In this document: one piece after another, positions 35,211 through 44,782 of the stretch | Layout: each line of letters starts with the position of its first letter | Position numbering within the stretch: the stretch's first letter is position 1 | Origin: CAJLIR01 sp964408085 | Lineage (GTDB): Bacteria > Bacillota_I > Bacilli_A > RF39 > UBA660 | Assembly: GCA_964408085.1 (NCBI GenBank) | Contig: CAYOYB010000006.1 | Span: 1-64,000, forward strand | Reading direction: 5' to 3' | DNA: 64,000 bases | Notes under the pieces: generated by a model | The model's input: the letters and a program-made list of their open reading frames with translations, nothing else | What the model was told of the DNA's origin: nothing | Database searches by the model: none | Translations under genes and position numbers: made by a program

Positions 35211-35720
35211 TTATCTAAAAAAATTTATCAAAAAGAAAATATATATATTTGTTGCAAACTTAAATTTAAAATTATAAGATAATTTTTTAGAAAATTCGTA
35301 TATAGCTACACCTTTGTCTACAAAACTAACTAACCAACTTTCAGCATATTTTGGAATTTTCAAATTAATAGGAAACATATGACTCCTAATAATATCAATT
35401 TCTTTTAGTGATAATTCAAAATTAATTACAGAATTTAAAACACAAATTTTTGGATGTTTAAATACTGATACAAACCTTTCTTTTTTATTACGTTCTGCAC
35501 TACTTAGAAAAAAATCGTGTAAAAGACCAGCTCTTGCAACTTCTTCATAATCAAGTCTTAAAAACTTAGCTATTTTATAAGAATAATAAGAAACACGCAA
35601 ACAATGGTCAAACCTTGTTACACCATGATGCTCAATTTCTTTTATTTTAGCAAATTCTTGATTATTATATATATCATTAACCAAGTACATATACTCGTTA
35701 TTATCAACCACTTTTTTCAT
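35211..35720 (-). CDS. HD-domain phosphohydrolase-like protein
   Basis: 169 residues. HD motifs: HGVTRFDHCLRVSYYSYKIA (His), then AGLLHDFFLSS (His-Asp) and SHMFPINLKI (His), closing with VSFVDKGVAIYEF (Asp). These metal ligands are in the HD superfamily order, so a metal-dependent phosphohydrolase acting on a nucleotide or phospho-ester is predicted. It is short compared with tandem HD enzymes. Ribosome site AGAGGTG is about 11 bases before the ATG. Substrate unknown. Confidence 0.82.
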   Translation of the reverse strand: MKKVVDNNEYMYLVNDIYNNQEFAKIKEIEHHGVTRFDHCLRVSYYSYKIAKFLRLDYEEVARAGLLHDFFLSSAERNKKERFVSVFKHPKICVLNSVINFELSLKEIDIIRSHMFPINLKIPKYAESWLVSFVDKGVAIYEFSKKLSYNFKFKFATNIYIFFLINFFR

Positions 35721-35843
35721 TCTTTAGAGTTCACCTCTTGTATTACTAATACATTATATCACATTTTATGAGATTTGAATATTTTTTTAACTATAAAATT
35801 CCAATAAAAAACAATATATATAATAATATATTGTTTTTTTCTA

Positions 35844-38153
35844 TTATTCACTTCTTAAAGATTCAACAGGGTCTTTTTTACTTGCTACCCTAGCAGGTAT
35901 ATAACCACCTATCACTGTAAGAAGAACACTAATTATAATTAACATAATCGCATGTAATGGATTTAGTTGAGCAACATCAGCTAAATCAGTTAAGTTTTTA
36001 ATAATTGCGTTAGCAGGGAATATTAATAATCTAGCAATAATAATTCCTAATGTTCCAGAACAAATACCTATAATAAATGTTTCTGCATTAAATACACGTC
36101 TTATATCTTTTTTTCTAGCTCCTAATGCTCTTAAAACACCAATTTCTTTTGTTCTTTCTAAAACAGATATATAAGTTATAATTCCAATCATAATTGAAGA
36201 AACAACTAATGATATTGATGAGAATGCAATCAAAACAACTGTTATAGCTGACATAATTCCACCTGATAGAGAAGAAATCATTGAACCCATGTCAGTATAT
36301 AGAATTTTATCTTCATCATTTTTTTCCTCGTTATAATCATCTAAATATTCGATTATTTGATCTTTAGAATCAAAATCTTTTGGATAAATGCTAATTAGCA
36401 TTGGAATAGAATCAGCACCTAAATAAGATAAGAATGTTTCTTTAGTTGAAATCCCATCTTCATCAACAAATTTTTCACCAGTTAATATGTTGTAGTCAAC
36501 ACTTTGTTGTTTTTTTACAATATCAGATTCTTTATTTTTTTCAATAACGAATTCAACTAATTCTTCTGTATAACCAATACCATTGCCATTTGCTACTAGC
36601 ATATTGCCTTCCTTACCACGAGCAATACCTACAATTTTTAAAGTTACAGCTGAATCACTATTATATAAATCTTTATAATTTGTATTTAAAGTATAATAAT
36701 CACCTAATGAACGATAGTAATCATTATTTAAAATCAATTTTAATTCCTGGCCTATAATCTTTTCAAAATCAATTTTTTCTTGTTCTATATCAAGATTAAA
36801 ATAATTTAATACTTCTGTAGAAACACGATTCTTACTATCAACAATTAAAATTAATTCATTTTTATTGCTAGGAATATCACCAGCTAAAATATCATAATTA
36901 TCTTCAATAACACCACTAGTTGAAGTTTCATCTAGTTTTTTTGGAATTGACGCAAAAAATGTTTGATCTGTAATGGGCTTATATGTACCATTTACATTGC
37001 CAATAATATTTAAACTGGTTGCACGCATATAAGAAATACCAGATATTAAATCATTATCTATTTTTTCAATATAATCAACATAATTAGAAGTAATATTATT
37101 AGTATGCAAAACTGTTTCAGTCATTGGTTTCTGTGGATAAACATATTGTTCATCAGAATATGCATTAGCACCAGTAGGCTTCATCATATTATGCATACTT
37201 TCCATATTTTCTTCGCTCATTTCCATTGCTTGACTAGATATCATAATTGGTAAAGATGATAGCGTATCTCGCTCAAATTTATCAATTTGAATATCAAAAC
37301 CATTTGATAAAGCTAAAATAAGAGCAATACCAATTATACCTATACTAGAAGCAAAAGCTGTAAGTAAGGTTCTACCCTTTTTAGTTTTAATATTATTAAA
37401 TGATAAGTTTAAGGCTGTTAAAAAACTCATAGCTGTCTTTTTTATATTAAATTTCTTTTTGCTTTTCTCTTCTTCTTTAATAGGATTTGAATCATCAATA
37501 AGTTCACCATCTTTAAGTTCAATAATCCTTGTTGAATATTCTTTAGCTAAATCAGGATTGTGTGTAACCATAATAACTAACTTATCTTTAGCAATTTCTG
37601 TAATAAGTTCCATAATTTGAACACTAGTTTTTGAATCCAAAGCACCAGTTGGTTCATCAGCTAAAATTATATCAGGATCATTTGCTAAAGCTCTAGCTAT
37701 TGCAACACGTTGCATTTGTCCACCTGATAATTGATTTGGTTTTTTATGAGCATGATCTTTTAGTCCTACTCTATCTAATACCTCTAATGCCTTTTTCTTT
37801 CTTTTACTAGCGCTAACACCACTTAAAGTCATACCCATTTCAACATTTTCTAAAACGCTAATATGACTTATTAGATTATAGCTTTGAAAAATAAAACCTA
37901 TGCAGTTATTTCTATATGCATCCCATTCAGTATCTTTAAACTTCTTAGTTGATTTATTATTGATAACTAAATCACCATCATCATAACGATCTAAACCACC
38001 AATAATATTAAGCAAAGTTGTTTTTCCACTACCAGATGGGCCTAAAATAGCTACGAATTCATTTTTACGAAAATCAAGACTAACTCCCTTTAGGGCATGC
38101 TGTGTAAAATCACCTGTTGTATAACTTTTTTTTACATCTTTTATTTGTAACAT
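35844..38153 (-). CDS. MacB/FtsX-type ABC transporter, fused ATPase and permease
   Basis: 769 residues. The N-terminal ATPase has LGPSGSGKTTLL (Walker A), the signature LSGGQMQRVAIARAL and Walker B IILADEPTGALDSKTS. A TM segment near 250, a large extracellular domain (about 275-620) and a C-terminal FtsX-like four-TM permease region with RTKEIGVLRALGARKKDI follow. MacB/LolE-like proteins act as mechanotransmission machines, in Bacillota often for antimicrobial peptide resistance or lipoprotein handling. ATG with AGGAGG upstream. No accessory MacA-like gene is adjacent. Confidence 0.93.
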   Translation of the reverse strand: MLQIKDVKKSYTTGDFTQHALKGVSLDFRKNEFVAILGPSGSGKTTLLNIIGGLDRYDDGDLVINNKSTKKFKDTEWDAYRNNCIGFIFQSYNLISHISVLENVEMGMTLSGVSASKRKKKALEVLDRVGLKDHAHKKPNQLSGGQMQRVAIARALANDPDIILADEPTGALDSKTSVQIMELITEIAKDKLVIMVTHNPDLAKEYSTRIIELKDGELIDDSNPIKEEEKSKKKFNIKKTAMSFLTALNLSFNNIKTKKGRTLLTAFASSIGIIGIALILALSNGFDIQIDKFERDTLSSLPIMISSQAMEMSEENMESMHNMMKPTGANAYSDEQYVYPQKPMTETVLHTNNITSNYVDYIEKIDNDLISGISYMRATSLNIIGNVNGTYKPITDQTFFASIPKKLDETSTSGVIEDNYDILAGDIPSNKNELILIVDSKNRVSTEVLNYFNLDIEQEKIDFEKIIGQELKLILNNDYYRSLGDYYTLNTNYKDLYNSDSAVTLKIVGIARGKEGNMLVANGNGIGYTEELVEFVIEKNKESDIVKKQQSVDYNILTGEKFVDEDGISTKETFLSYLGADSIPMLISIYPKDFDSKDQIIEYLDDYNEEKNDEDKILYTDMGSMISSLSGGIMSAITVVLIAFSSISLVVSSIMIGIITYISVLERTKEIGVLRALGARKKDIRRVFNAETFIIGICSGTLGIIIARLLIFPANAIIKNLTDLADVAQLNPLHAIMLIIISVLLTVIGGYIPARVASKKDPVESLRSE

Positions 38154-38311
38154 TTTAAACCTCCTATTAATTTTATTATATAAAATTAAAAAATTTCTAC
38201 CTATTTATATTATACAATAGTAAAATAAAAATTCCTTTTAAATAACATAAACAATTATATCATTTATTTTAAAACTGTCAATGAATATAACTTTCAATCA
38301 CATTATTTTAC

Positions 38312-38333
38312 ATATTTTTGTGTACAAAAATAT
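38312..38333. promoter_or_regulatory. Perfect palindrome upstream of the dCMP deaminase gene, candidate operator
   Basis: ATATTTTTGT-GT-ACAAAAATAT: 10-bp arms with a two-base centre, ending about 22 bp before a TATAAT at 38356-38361. It lies in the roughly 220-bp divergent region between the MacB-like gene and the comEB gene, so it could control either. No protein is assigned to it. Confidence 0.45.
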
Positions 38334-38379
38334 ATAAATACTAAAATTTTAATGTTATAATTTATATGAGGTGTTAAAA

Positions 38380-38877
38380 ATGAAAAAAAGAGAAGATTAT
38401 TTAACTTGGGATGAATATTTTATGAATTTAGCAAAATTATCATCTATGCGAAGCAAGGATCCTAATACCCAAGTCGGAGCTTGCATTGTTGATAATGATA
38501 ATCGTATAATATCTATTGGTTATAATGGAGCACCAATTGGATTTGATGATAATATTTTCCCTTGGTCTAGAGAGGGTAAACCACTTGAAACAAAATATCT
38601 ATACGTTTGCCATGCTGAATTAAATGCTATTTTAAACTATAAAGGAAGTAGAGATAATTTGGAAGGAACAAAAATATATGTTACATTGTTTCCTTGTAAT
38701 GAATGTGCAAAATTAATTATTCAATCTGGTATAAAAGATGTTGTATATGAATCTGATAAATATGCAACTACTGATGAAACAAAAGCTTCTAAAAGAATGT
38801 TTGATGAGTGTGGCGTTAATTATCGTCAAATGGAATTAGAAAGAGAAATCACTGTTAAACAAAAAGTAAAGATTTAA
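38380..38877 (+). CDS. Deoxycytidylate (dCMP) deaminase, ComEB-like
   Basis: 165 residues. Zinc-dependent deaminase with CHAELNAIL (His and catalytic Glu) and PCNECAKLIIQSG (the two Cys zinc ligands). The N-terminal DPNTQVGACIVD is the standard dCMP deaminase start. Product: dUMP for thymidylate synthesis. It corresponds to ComEB by family, but no comEA/comEC genes are nearby, so no competence role is implied. ATG 38380 with GAGGTG upstream is preferred to a GTG nine bases earlier. Confidence 0.92.
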   Translation: MKKREDYLTWDEYFMNLAKLSSMRSKDPNTQVGACIVDNDNRIISIGYNGAPIGFDDNIFPWSREGKPLETKYLYVCHAELNAILNYKGSRDNLEGTKIYVTLFPCNECAKLIIQSGIKDVVYESDKYATTDETKASKRMFDECGVNYRQMELEREITVKQKVKI

Positions 38878-38878
38878 C

Positions 38879-38910
38879 TTAAAAAGAAGCTAAACAATGC
38901 TTCTTTTTTT
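38879..38910. terminator. Terminator between convergent genes
   Basis: AAGAAGC / GCTTCTT stem with an eight-base loop, T-run on the right and A-run on the left, lying exactly between the dCMP deaminase and M29 peptidase ends. Works for both strands. Confidence 0.75.
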
Positions 38911-40123
38911 AGTAATTAATAAAATTTCCATTTTTAAAAATCAATTGTTTTCCTGTTTTAGTTTCGGCTTCAATTGTTAAATCAGAAGTGCCAATCATGA
39001 AATCAACATGATTATTAGATTGATTTATTCCATGTTCTAATAACTCATCACTACTCATATTTTCACCATTTGGTATACAATTAGGGAAACCATTGCCCAA
39101 TGCTAAATGGCAAGAGGCATTTTCATCAAATAATGTTGTTCCAAATACCAAACCAGTATTAGAAATTGGCGAATCATAATTTACTAAAGCAACCTCTCCT
39201 AAATAACATGAATTACTATCGCTATCAATAATACTTTTAAGTAACTCATTACCAACCTTTGCATGGTAATCAATCACTTTTCCTTGTTTAAACACTAAAT
39301 AAAAATCATCGATTAAACCCCCACCATAATTTAAAGGTCTTGAATTATAAACAATCCCTTCGGTTCCTCTATAATTTGGTGTTGAAAATATCTCATAACT
39401 TGGCATATTAACAAACATGTCACTTTTTAATTCATCTGCTGCACCAGACCACTTATGTTTTTCTGGCATTTGAATAGTTAAATCTGTTCCATTTTTGCTT
39501 AAATAATGTAAAGAACGAATTTCTAACCCATTCAACAATTCAATATATTTTTTTGAACTGTTTAGAAAATCATTCCAACTAGCAATTGGATTAGGAGTAT
39601 CAACCATACATATACTACATATTACTTTAAATAGGTCTTCATATGGTGTTTTGGAATTTGGAAAAATTTTATTTGCCCATATTTCATTTGGAAGTGCTGC
39701 AATACACCATGGTATTTCATATTTGATTTCTCTTTCTCTAAATATCTTTCTAGTTTCTCTGTTAATTTTTCTCGCACATTCAATCTTCGAAGATGGTATA
39801 TCATCCATAACGCTAGGAAATTCTGTGTCAATCATTAAGAAATTAGCACCTTTGATTGCGTATTCATCCCAAGTTTTTTTATTGAAAAATGGATCATTAG
39901 CAATTTCTTCTAAACTTAATCTTGATAATTTATCATGCAATAAAAAGATATCTTCTTCATCAATATATATATCATCAAATCCCATACTTTTAGCAGTTAT
40001 TATAAGTTTATCAACAAAATTTTTATTTATCTTATCATAGCTTATTAATAATGATTTACTGCTTTTTATATTTAGACATCTTTTTAATAATAAATCAATA
40101 TACTTTTGCTCTAATTCATTCAT
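38909..40123 (-). CDS. Aminopeptidase of family M29 (AmpS/PepS type)
   Basis: 404 residues. Metal-dependent exopeptidase. Family markers seen: EGIVYNSRPLNYGGGLIDDF (acidic metal ligand Glu), YHAKVGNELLKSII, YLGEVALVNYDSPISNTGLVF and CHLALGNGFP, and near the C-terminus NNHVDFMIGTSDLTIEA. Cytoplasmic, without signal peptide. It removes N-terminal residues from peptides; preference unknown. ATG at 40123 follows GGAG by eight bases, replacing an upstream GTG. Monocistronic. Confidence 0.9.
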   Translation of the reverse strand: MNELEQKYIDLLLKRCLNIKSSKSLLISYDKINKNFVDKLIITAKSMGFDDIYIDEEDIFLLHDKLSRLSLEEIANDPFFNKKTWDEYAIKGANFLMIDTEFPSVMDDIPSSKIECARKINRETRKIFREREIKYEIPWCIAALPNEIWANKIFPNSKTPYEDLFKVICSICMVDTPNPIASWNDFLNSSKKYIELLNGLEIRSLHYLSKNGTDLTIQMPEKHKWSGAADELKSDMFVNMPSYEIFSTPNYRGTEGIVYNSRPLNYGGGLIDDFYLVFKQGKVIDYHAKVGNELLKSIIDSDSNSCYLGEVALVNYDSPISNTGLVFGTTLFDENASCHLALGNGFPNCIPNGENMSSDELLEHGINQSNNHVDFMIGTSDLTIEAETKTGKQLIFKNGNFINY

Positions 40124-40239
40124 TTTAATCACTCCTTTAAATTATTATATAACAATTATTATAAAAATAAATAATTCTAACGTCTTTTTAATTTGGATCT
40201 TAACATATTTGGCTAATTAAAATAAAAAGCATTTACTCC

Positions 40240-41088
40240 TTATTTTTTAAATATTTTCTTTACAAAAGCTACAATAGCCACTACTACACTACTACCTAAA
40301 ATTATCTTAATAATACTATTAAACCAATCTAATTTAGTAACAGTAATGATATATTCTTGGCTTTCACCATTCTCAGCAGTAACAATAATTTTAACTTCGT
40401 TTTTACCAGTTACAAAATCTTCATTCCCTTGAATTTCAACTTTAGCGCTTTCATCATTTAGTGTATAATCTAAATCCAAAGATTTAACATTATTTTTTAC
40501 TTCAATATTATATTTATATTCTTTAAAATTAATTTCTTCATTATCTATCTTAACTTTAAGACTAGTATCAGCACTTAAAGCCTTCTCACAAACAATAATC
40601 AAAACATATTTAGAAGTTGTTCCATCTAAAGCTGTAACATTAATATTAATAATATTATTTCCTAAAATTAAATTATCAATTTTGTTATATTCTACTTTAG
40701 CGCTTTCATCAGTTGGTGTAATTTTTAAATCTATTTTTTCTTTAGTTGTTTTATATTCCATTGTATCTTTAATAGTTATTAATTCTGAATCAATTGTAAT
40801 TTCTTTTAAAGAACTATCATTATTTTTAAGTTCTTCTTTGGAAACATTATTATCTTTAACATCATTATTTATAGGGCATGGATCACCTTCTAGGGCATCA
40901 CCTTTAGCACTATAGCTTCCATTTTCATTTTTTATCGCTACATGCCAATGGTTATCACTACCATGTTGTCCATATAAATTACCTTCACATTCCTTTATAG
41001 TATCTTTTTTTAAAGAACCAGATGTTGCTGAAATATTATTAGGGAATAAAATAAATGCAATAAAAATTAAAACTAAAAATCTTTTCAT
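40240..41088 (-). CDS. Secreted/anchored protein with two cadherin-like beta-sandwich domains
   Basis: 282 residues. Signal peptide about 1-21 (RFLVLIFIAFILFPNNISA). A short YHYH-like segment NLYGQHGSDNHWHVAI near 40-55 is followed by two repeats of about 75 residues. Each repeat reads roughly AKVEYNKIDNLILGNNIINI...SKYVLII or AKVEIQGNEDFVTGKNEVKI...QEYIITV. These match cadherin-like (PF12733) domains. A C-terminal TM (IIKIILGSSVVVAIVAFV) and Lys-rich tail anchor it. It overlaps the next upstream gene by 4 bp. Likely a cell-surface adhesion or structural protein; function unproven. Confidence 0.75.
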   Translation of the reverse strand: MKRFLVLIFIAFILFPNNISATSGSLKKDTIKECEGNLYGQHGSDNHWHVAIKNENGSYSAKGDALEGDPCPINNDVKDNNVSKEELKNNDSSLKEITIDSELITIKDTMEYKTTKEKIDLKITPTDESAKVEYNKIDNLILGNNIININVTALDGTTSKYVLIIVCEKALSADTSLKVKIDNEEINFKEYKYNIEVKNNVKSLDLDYTLNDESAKVEIQGNEDFVTGKNEVKIIVTAENGESQEYIITVTKLDWFNSIIKIILGSSVVVAIVAFVKKIFKK

Positions 41089-41591
41089 ACTACCTCCAAA
41101 TTATTCTTTTTCTTTTTAAAAAAATCTTTCAATTTATTAAAATCAGTTTTATTTTCAAAAAAACTTTGTTCAAAAGTTATTACTTGTTTTAATTTAAAAG
41201 AAAATAATTTAATTATTTTTTTAGTTATTTTAATATTTTTTATTTCCTCTAAATCAAGTTCAAAATTAGCTTTATCTTCAACTAACTTATTGTTTATAAT
41301 CTTATATTCATAAATACGATAAGCATTATTTTTCTTAAAAATAGTCGTTATAACTAATGAATAAATCAAACTAATTAAAAACATAATTATAAAAATAATA
41401 ACTATATAGATAAAATAAGTAATTAAAACTACTGGGGTATTATATGGAAAGTTATATAAAAATGCTTCTAAATTAATTGCAAAATAGCAAAAAGTAAATA
41501 GAAATAAAAAAATAGAAATTGTCTTTAACTGACCTTTTAATAAACTCTTAAAATGCTTTTTTTTAGTTAAATTATACTGAAATGTAATCAC
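41085..41591 (-). CDS. Hypothetical membrane protein
   Basis: 168 residues with two hydrophobic segments (about 20-45 and 60-90) and a basic C-terminal half ending in KKKKNN. GTG start inside the miaB 3' end (20-bp overlap). Its stop overlaps the start of the cadherin-like gene by 4 bp, so the three genes form a coupled chain. I do not recognise the family. Confidence 0.55.
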   Translation of the reverse strand: MITFQYNLTKKKHFKSLLKGQLKTISIFLFLFTFCYFAINLEAFLYNFPYNTPVVLITYFIYIVIIFIIMFLISLIYSLVITTIFKKNNAYRIYEYKIINNKLVEDKANFELDLEEIKNIKITKKIIKLFSFKLKQVITFEQSFFENKTDFNKLKDFFKKKKNNLEVV

Positions 41592-43008
41592 TTACTATCT
41601 CTCCATCCATACTCCATGTCTTAATTTCTTTAATTCTAACATTAACAATCTTACCAATGTTATTTTCATTGCCAACAACATTAACTAATTTCATAGTATC
41701 AGTATATCCCATTAATTTTTTATTATCTTTTTCACTATAACCCTCAATTAAAACAGGAACTACTTTTTCTAAGTACTTGTCATTTGCTTCTTTAGAAAAT
41801 TTATTAATTAAAGTATTCAAACGTTGTAAACGCTCATTTTTTTCATCTAAAGATATATTATCTTCCATTTTAGCTGCTGGTGTCCCAACTCTGGGTGAAA
41901 ATATAAAAGTAAAAGCTGAATCAAATTTACATAAATTAACAACTTCTAAGGTTTCATTAAAATCATCTTCTGTTTCACCAGGGAATCCCACAATAATATC
42001 AGTAGTTATTGAACTATATGGTAAATTTTCTTTTATTTTATTATATAATTCTAAATATGATTCTTTTGTATAACGACGACCCATTAATTTTAATATTTTA
42101 CTAGCTCCAGATTGTAAAGGTAAATGAATATATGGCATAATATTTGGATATTTTTTTATAGTTAATATCATATTATCTGTAAAATCCCAAGGATGACTTG
42201 TTACAAAGCGAACACGTTCAATTCCTGTTTTAGCGACATCTTCTAATAAATTTTCCATTTTATAATTAATATCTAAATCTTTACCATAAGCATTAACATT
42301 TTGCCCTAATAAAGTAACTTCCTTATATCCATCACTAACAAGCTTTTTTACTTCATCAATTATATATTCTGGTTTTCGACTTCTTTGTTTTCCCCTAGTA
42401 TATGGAACTATACAATAAGTACAAAACTTATCACAACCATACATAATATTAACCCAAGCTTTATATTTACTATCTCTTTTTACTGGAATATTTTCAATAA
42501 TATCCCCTTCGCAACTAAGGACATCCACTTCTAATTTGTTTTTTTCTAAAGATTTAGCTAAAATATTTGGTAAATTATAAATATTATGCGTACCAAATAC
42601 AATATCTAAAAAACGATACCTATTTAGAATTTCTTCAACAACTACTTCTTCTTGGGCCATACAACCACATAAACCAACAATTAAATTTGGATTCTTTTCT
42701 TTTAAATTTTTAATACGACCTATCATTCCAAAAACTTTATTGTGAGCATTTTCTCTAATAGCGCAAGTATTTAGTAATATTAAATCGGCATCTTCCATTT
42801 CTAAAGCTTCACTAAAACTCATATCTTCTAAAATAGCTTTAATATTTTCTGTATCATGTTCATTCATTTGACAACCATAAGTCTTAACATAATATTTTTT
42901 CCCAAAACCTAACTCTCTTAAATTATTTTCTATAATATAAGCATTAGTTTTGGTTAATATTTTTTCTTTGCTTCTTTTTTTAGCTTCTAATAAATTAGGT
43001 AAATTCAT
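41572..43008 (-). CDS. miaB: tRNA-2-methylthio-N6-dimethylallyladenosine synthase
   Basis: 478 residues. MTTase with three domains: UPF0004 (about 37-160) with KTYGCQMNEHDTE, NTCAIRENA and GLCGCMAQEE carrying the second cluster Cys residues; radical SAM core with CDKFCTYC and later GQNVNAYG and QSGASKIL; and a C-terminal TRAM domain. It adds a methylthio group to i6A37 of tRNAs reading UNN codons. N-terminal extension of about 35 residues before the usual start is family-typical. Function assigned as MiaB rather than RimO from overall motif layout. Confidence 0.93.
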   Translation of the reverse strand: MNLPNLLEAKKRSKEKILTKTNAYIIENNLRELGFGKKYYVKTYGCQMNEHDTENIKAILEDMSFSEALEMEDADLILLNTCAIRENAHNKVFGMIGRIKNLKEKNPNLIVGLCGCMAQEEVVVEEILNRYRFLDIVFGTHNIYNLPNILAKSLEKNKLEVDVLSCEGDIIENIPVKRDSKYKAWVNIMYGCDKFCTYCIVPYTRGKQRSRKPEYIIDEVKKLVSDGYKEVTLLGQNVNAYGKDLDINYKMENLLEDVAKTGIERVRFVTSHPWDFTDNMILTIKKYPNIMPYIHLPLQSGASKILKLMGRRYTKESYLELYNKIKENLPYSSITTDIIVGFPGETEDDFNETLEVVNLCKFDSAFTFIFSPRVGTPAAKMEDNISLDEKNERLQRLNTLINKFSKEANDKYLEKVVPVLIEGYSEKDNKKLMGYTDTMKLVNVVGNENNIGKIVNVRIKEIKTWSMDGEIVSDYISV

Positions 43009-43085
43009 AATATCACAACTTTCTCATTAAATAATATCATAAAATACTTGATAAGTAAATTATCGCATTTAAAATATTTAATTAA

Positions 43086-43113
43086 AAAAGTCAAAATATT
43101 AAATTCTGACTTA
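43086..43113 (-). terminator. Terminator of the Tad operon
   Basis: Stem AAGTCA/TGACTT with a T-rich 3' side on the minus strand, just after the stop of the 313-residue gene. Confidence 0.55.
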
Positions 43114-43121
43114 AATAACAA

Positions 43122-44063
43122 TTATATAGAATCTTGACGTTGTTCTAAACCAACTTTATCAGTTTCATAAATAGATACTAATTTATAATTATTGAAAATA
43201 CTTTTTAAATCTTCACCTTTATTTTCAGTATATTCGAAGGTAAATTCATAATTGTGACCTTCTAAAATATCTGAAGCTAAACTTCTTAATACTTTAACTG
43301 TTTCAATTTCTTCTACTTGAAATTGCCTAATAGTTAAATATAAATATTCTTCATCATTACTTTCAGAAATATTTAAAACATTATAGGTCTTAGTAAAAGT
43401 TTTAGTATTATCTCTTTCATTATTACAAAAACCATCTATAACTTCCATATCCATTAGTCCAAAATAAATATCTTTATTATATGAAACCTTAGAAACTGAA
43501 TCATCATTTAACATTCTATTACATTTCACAACTGTTAAACCATTTTTTGTAAAATTACTAGTTGGCATATCCTTATAAACTGTGGTACCACCATCTTTAT
43601 ACATTCCTACTTTTGTTAAATTATTAAAAATTTCTTCTAAAACATTATTATTTTCCTCTATATAATCTTTTAATTCAATTCTTTCGCTACCAGTATCAAT
43701 TATAATAGCGTCAAGACAATATGTGTAAATATCTCTGTCAGACATTTTATAATATAATTTAGTTTCACCAGTACAATTTTGAGTTTTTATAGCCTCAATA
43801 GTATACTTGTAATCTACAATAATATCATCAGGTTTTTTTATATTTTTATAAATTGTAAAACCTAAAAATCTAAATTCTGTACCCTCTAAATAACCTGATT
43901 CATACCTATCATCTAAACTATGATAATTAGTTATTTTATATATAAGTGACTGATATACAATTGTTCCACCATCTTTTAATACATATCTAATAGGTACTAA
44001 CAAAAGAATTAAAATAATAATACTAGCGATAATAAATAATTTTTTTGTTTTATTATTAATCAT
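43122..44063 (-). CDS. Hypothetical anchored protein, last gene of the Tad operon
   Basis: 313 residues. One N-terminal hydrophobic segment (about 9-24) followed by an extracytoplasmic domain with VLKDGGTIVYQSLIYKI. A second KDGGT occurs near 170. Four or five Cys residues. The KDGGT...Y pattern occurs in small Bacillota lipoprotein-like proteins, but no function is known. It is 14 bp downstream of tadC with ribosome site AGAGGGGG, so it is co-transcribed; an accessory role in pilus assembly is possible but not shown. Confidence 0.6.
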   Translation of the reverse strand: MINNKTKKLFIIASIIILILLLVPIRYVLKDGGTIVYQSLIYKITNYHSLDDRYESGYLEGTEFRFLGFTIYKNIKKPDDIIVDYKYTIEAIKTQNCTGETKLYYKMSDRDIYTYCLDAIIIDTGSERIELKDYIEENNNVLEEIFNNLTKVGMYKDGGTTVYKDMPTSNFTKNGLTVVKCNRMLNDDSVSKVSYNKDIYFGLMDMEVIDGFCNNERDNTKTFTKTYNVLNISESNDEEYLYLTIRQFQVEEIETVKVLRSLASDILEGHNYEFTFEYTENKGEDLKSIFNNYKLVSIYETDKVGLEQRQDSI

Positions 44064-44077
44064 AATAACCCCCTCTA

Positions 44078-44779
44078 TTAACCAATAAACTCAATCAAAA
44101 ATGGTCCTAATAATAATATCAATATTAATGGAACTATAAAAATAACTGAAATGATACTAACTTTATTAGGTATTTTATTAATTTTTTCTTTAATTTCTAA
44201 TATTTGTTTATCTCTTAAAAATTCAATTTGATTATACATTGTATCTAAAATACTATTACCAAAAATATTAGTTTGAACAATATTTAAAATAATATTATTA
44301 ACTGTTTCTGAAGGAATCCTTTTTTTCATATCTTCTAAAGCTTCCATTAAAGATTTACCAAATTTCATTTCAAATAATGTTTTTTTAAATTCATCACTTA
44401 ATTCTGATTTAGTATTAAAGCAAGTTATTTCAAGCGCACTTTCTAAATCTCTTCCAGATTCTAAAGTCAAAGTTAAAATTTCAAAAAAAGTTAAAGCTTC
44501 ATGGTCTAATTTTTTCTCTCTTTGTTTTAATGTTTTTTCTAAAAATAAATATTCAAATAACACATAGTAAATAGCAGCAATAAATGGTGCATAAATATAA
44601 CTTAAATCTCCCCAATAAATAACAATAATAAATAATATGATTGTTGTAATAAGACGTATATTCATAAAAGTAACCGCATCAAATTTAGCATTGTTTCCTA
44701 ACATTAAAATTTTATTATTTATTTGTTCTAATGTCTTTTCACGATATAATCTACTCATGAGTGTATTGCTTTTTTTCAT
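44078..44779 (-). CDS. tadC: TadC-like type II secretion F-domain protein
   Basis: 233 residues. T2SSF membrane protein: two N-terminal TM segments, the cytoplasmic bundle DHEALTFFEILTLTLESGRDL and LSDEFKKTLFEMKFGKSLMEAL, and a C-terminal TM pair. TadC partners TadB as the membrane platform on which the TadA ATPase acts. Four bases downstream of tadB. Confidence 0.88.
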   Translation of the reverse strand: MKKSNTLMSRLYREKTLEQINNKILMLGNNAKFDAVTFMNIRLITTIILFIIVIYWGDLSYIYAPFIAAIYYVLFEYLFLEKTLKQREKKLDHEALTFFEILTLTLESGRDLESALEITCFNTKSELSDEFKKTLFEMKFGKSLMEALEDMKKRIPSETVNNIILNIVQTNIFGNSILDTMYNQIEFLRDKQILEIKEKINKIPNKVSIISVIFIVPLILILLLGPFLIEFIG

Positions 44780-44782
44780 TTG

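Noticed and set aside
39622..39831. Small minus-strand frame inside the M29 peptidase gene
   Set aside because: It is another frame of a conserved coding region, with no start signal of its own.
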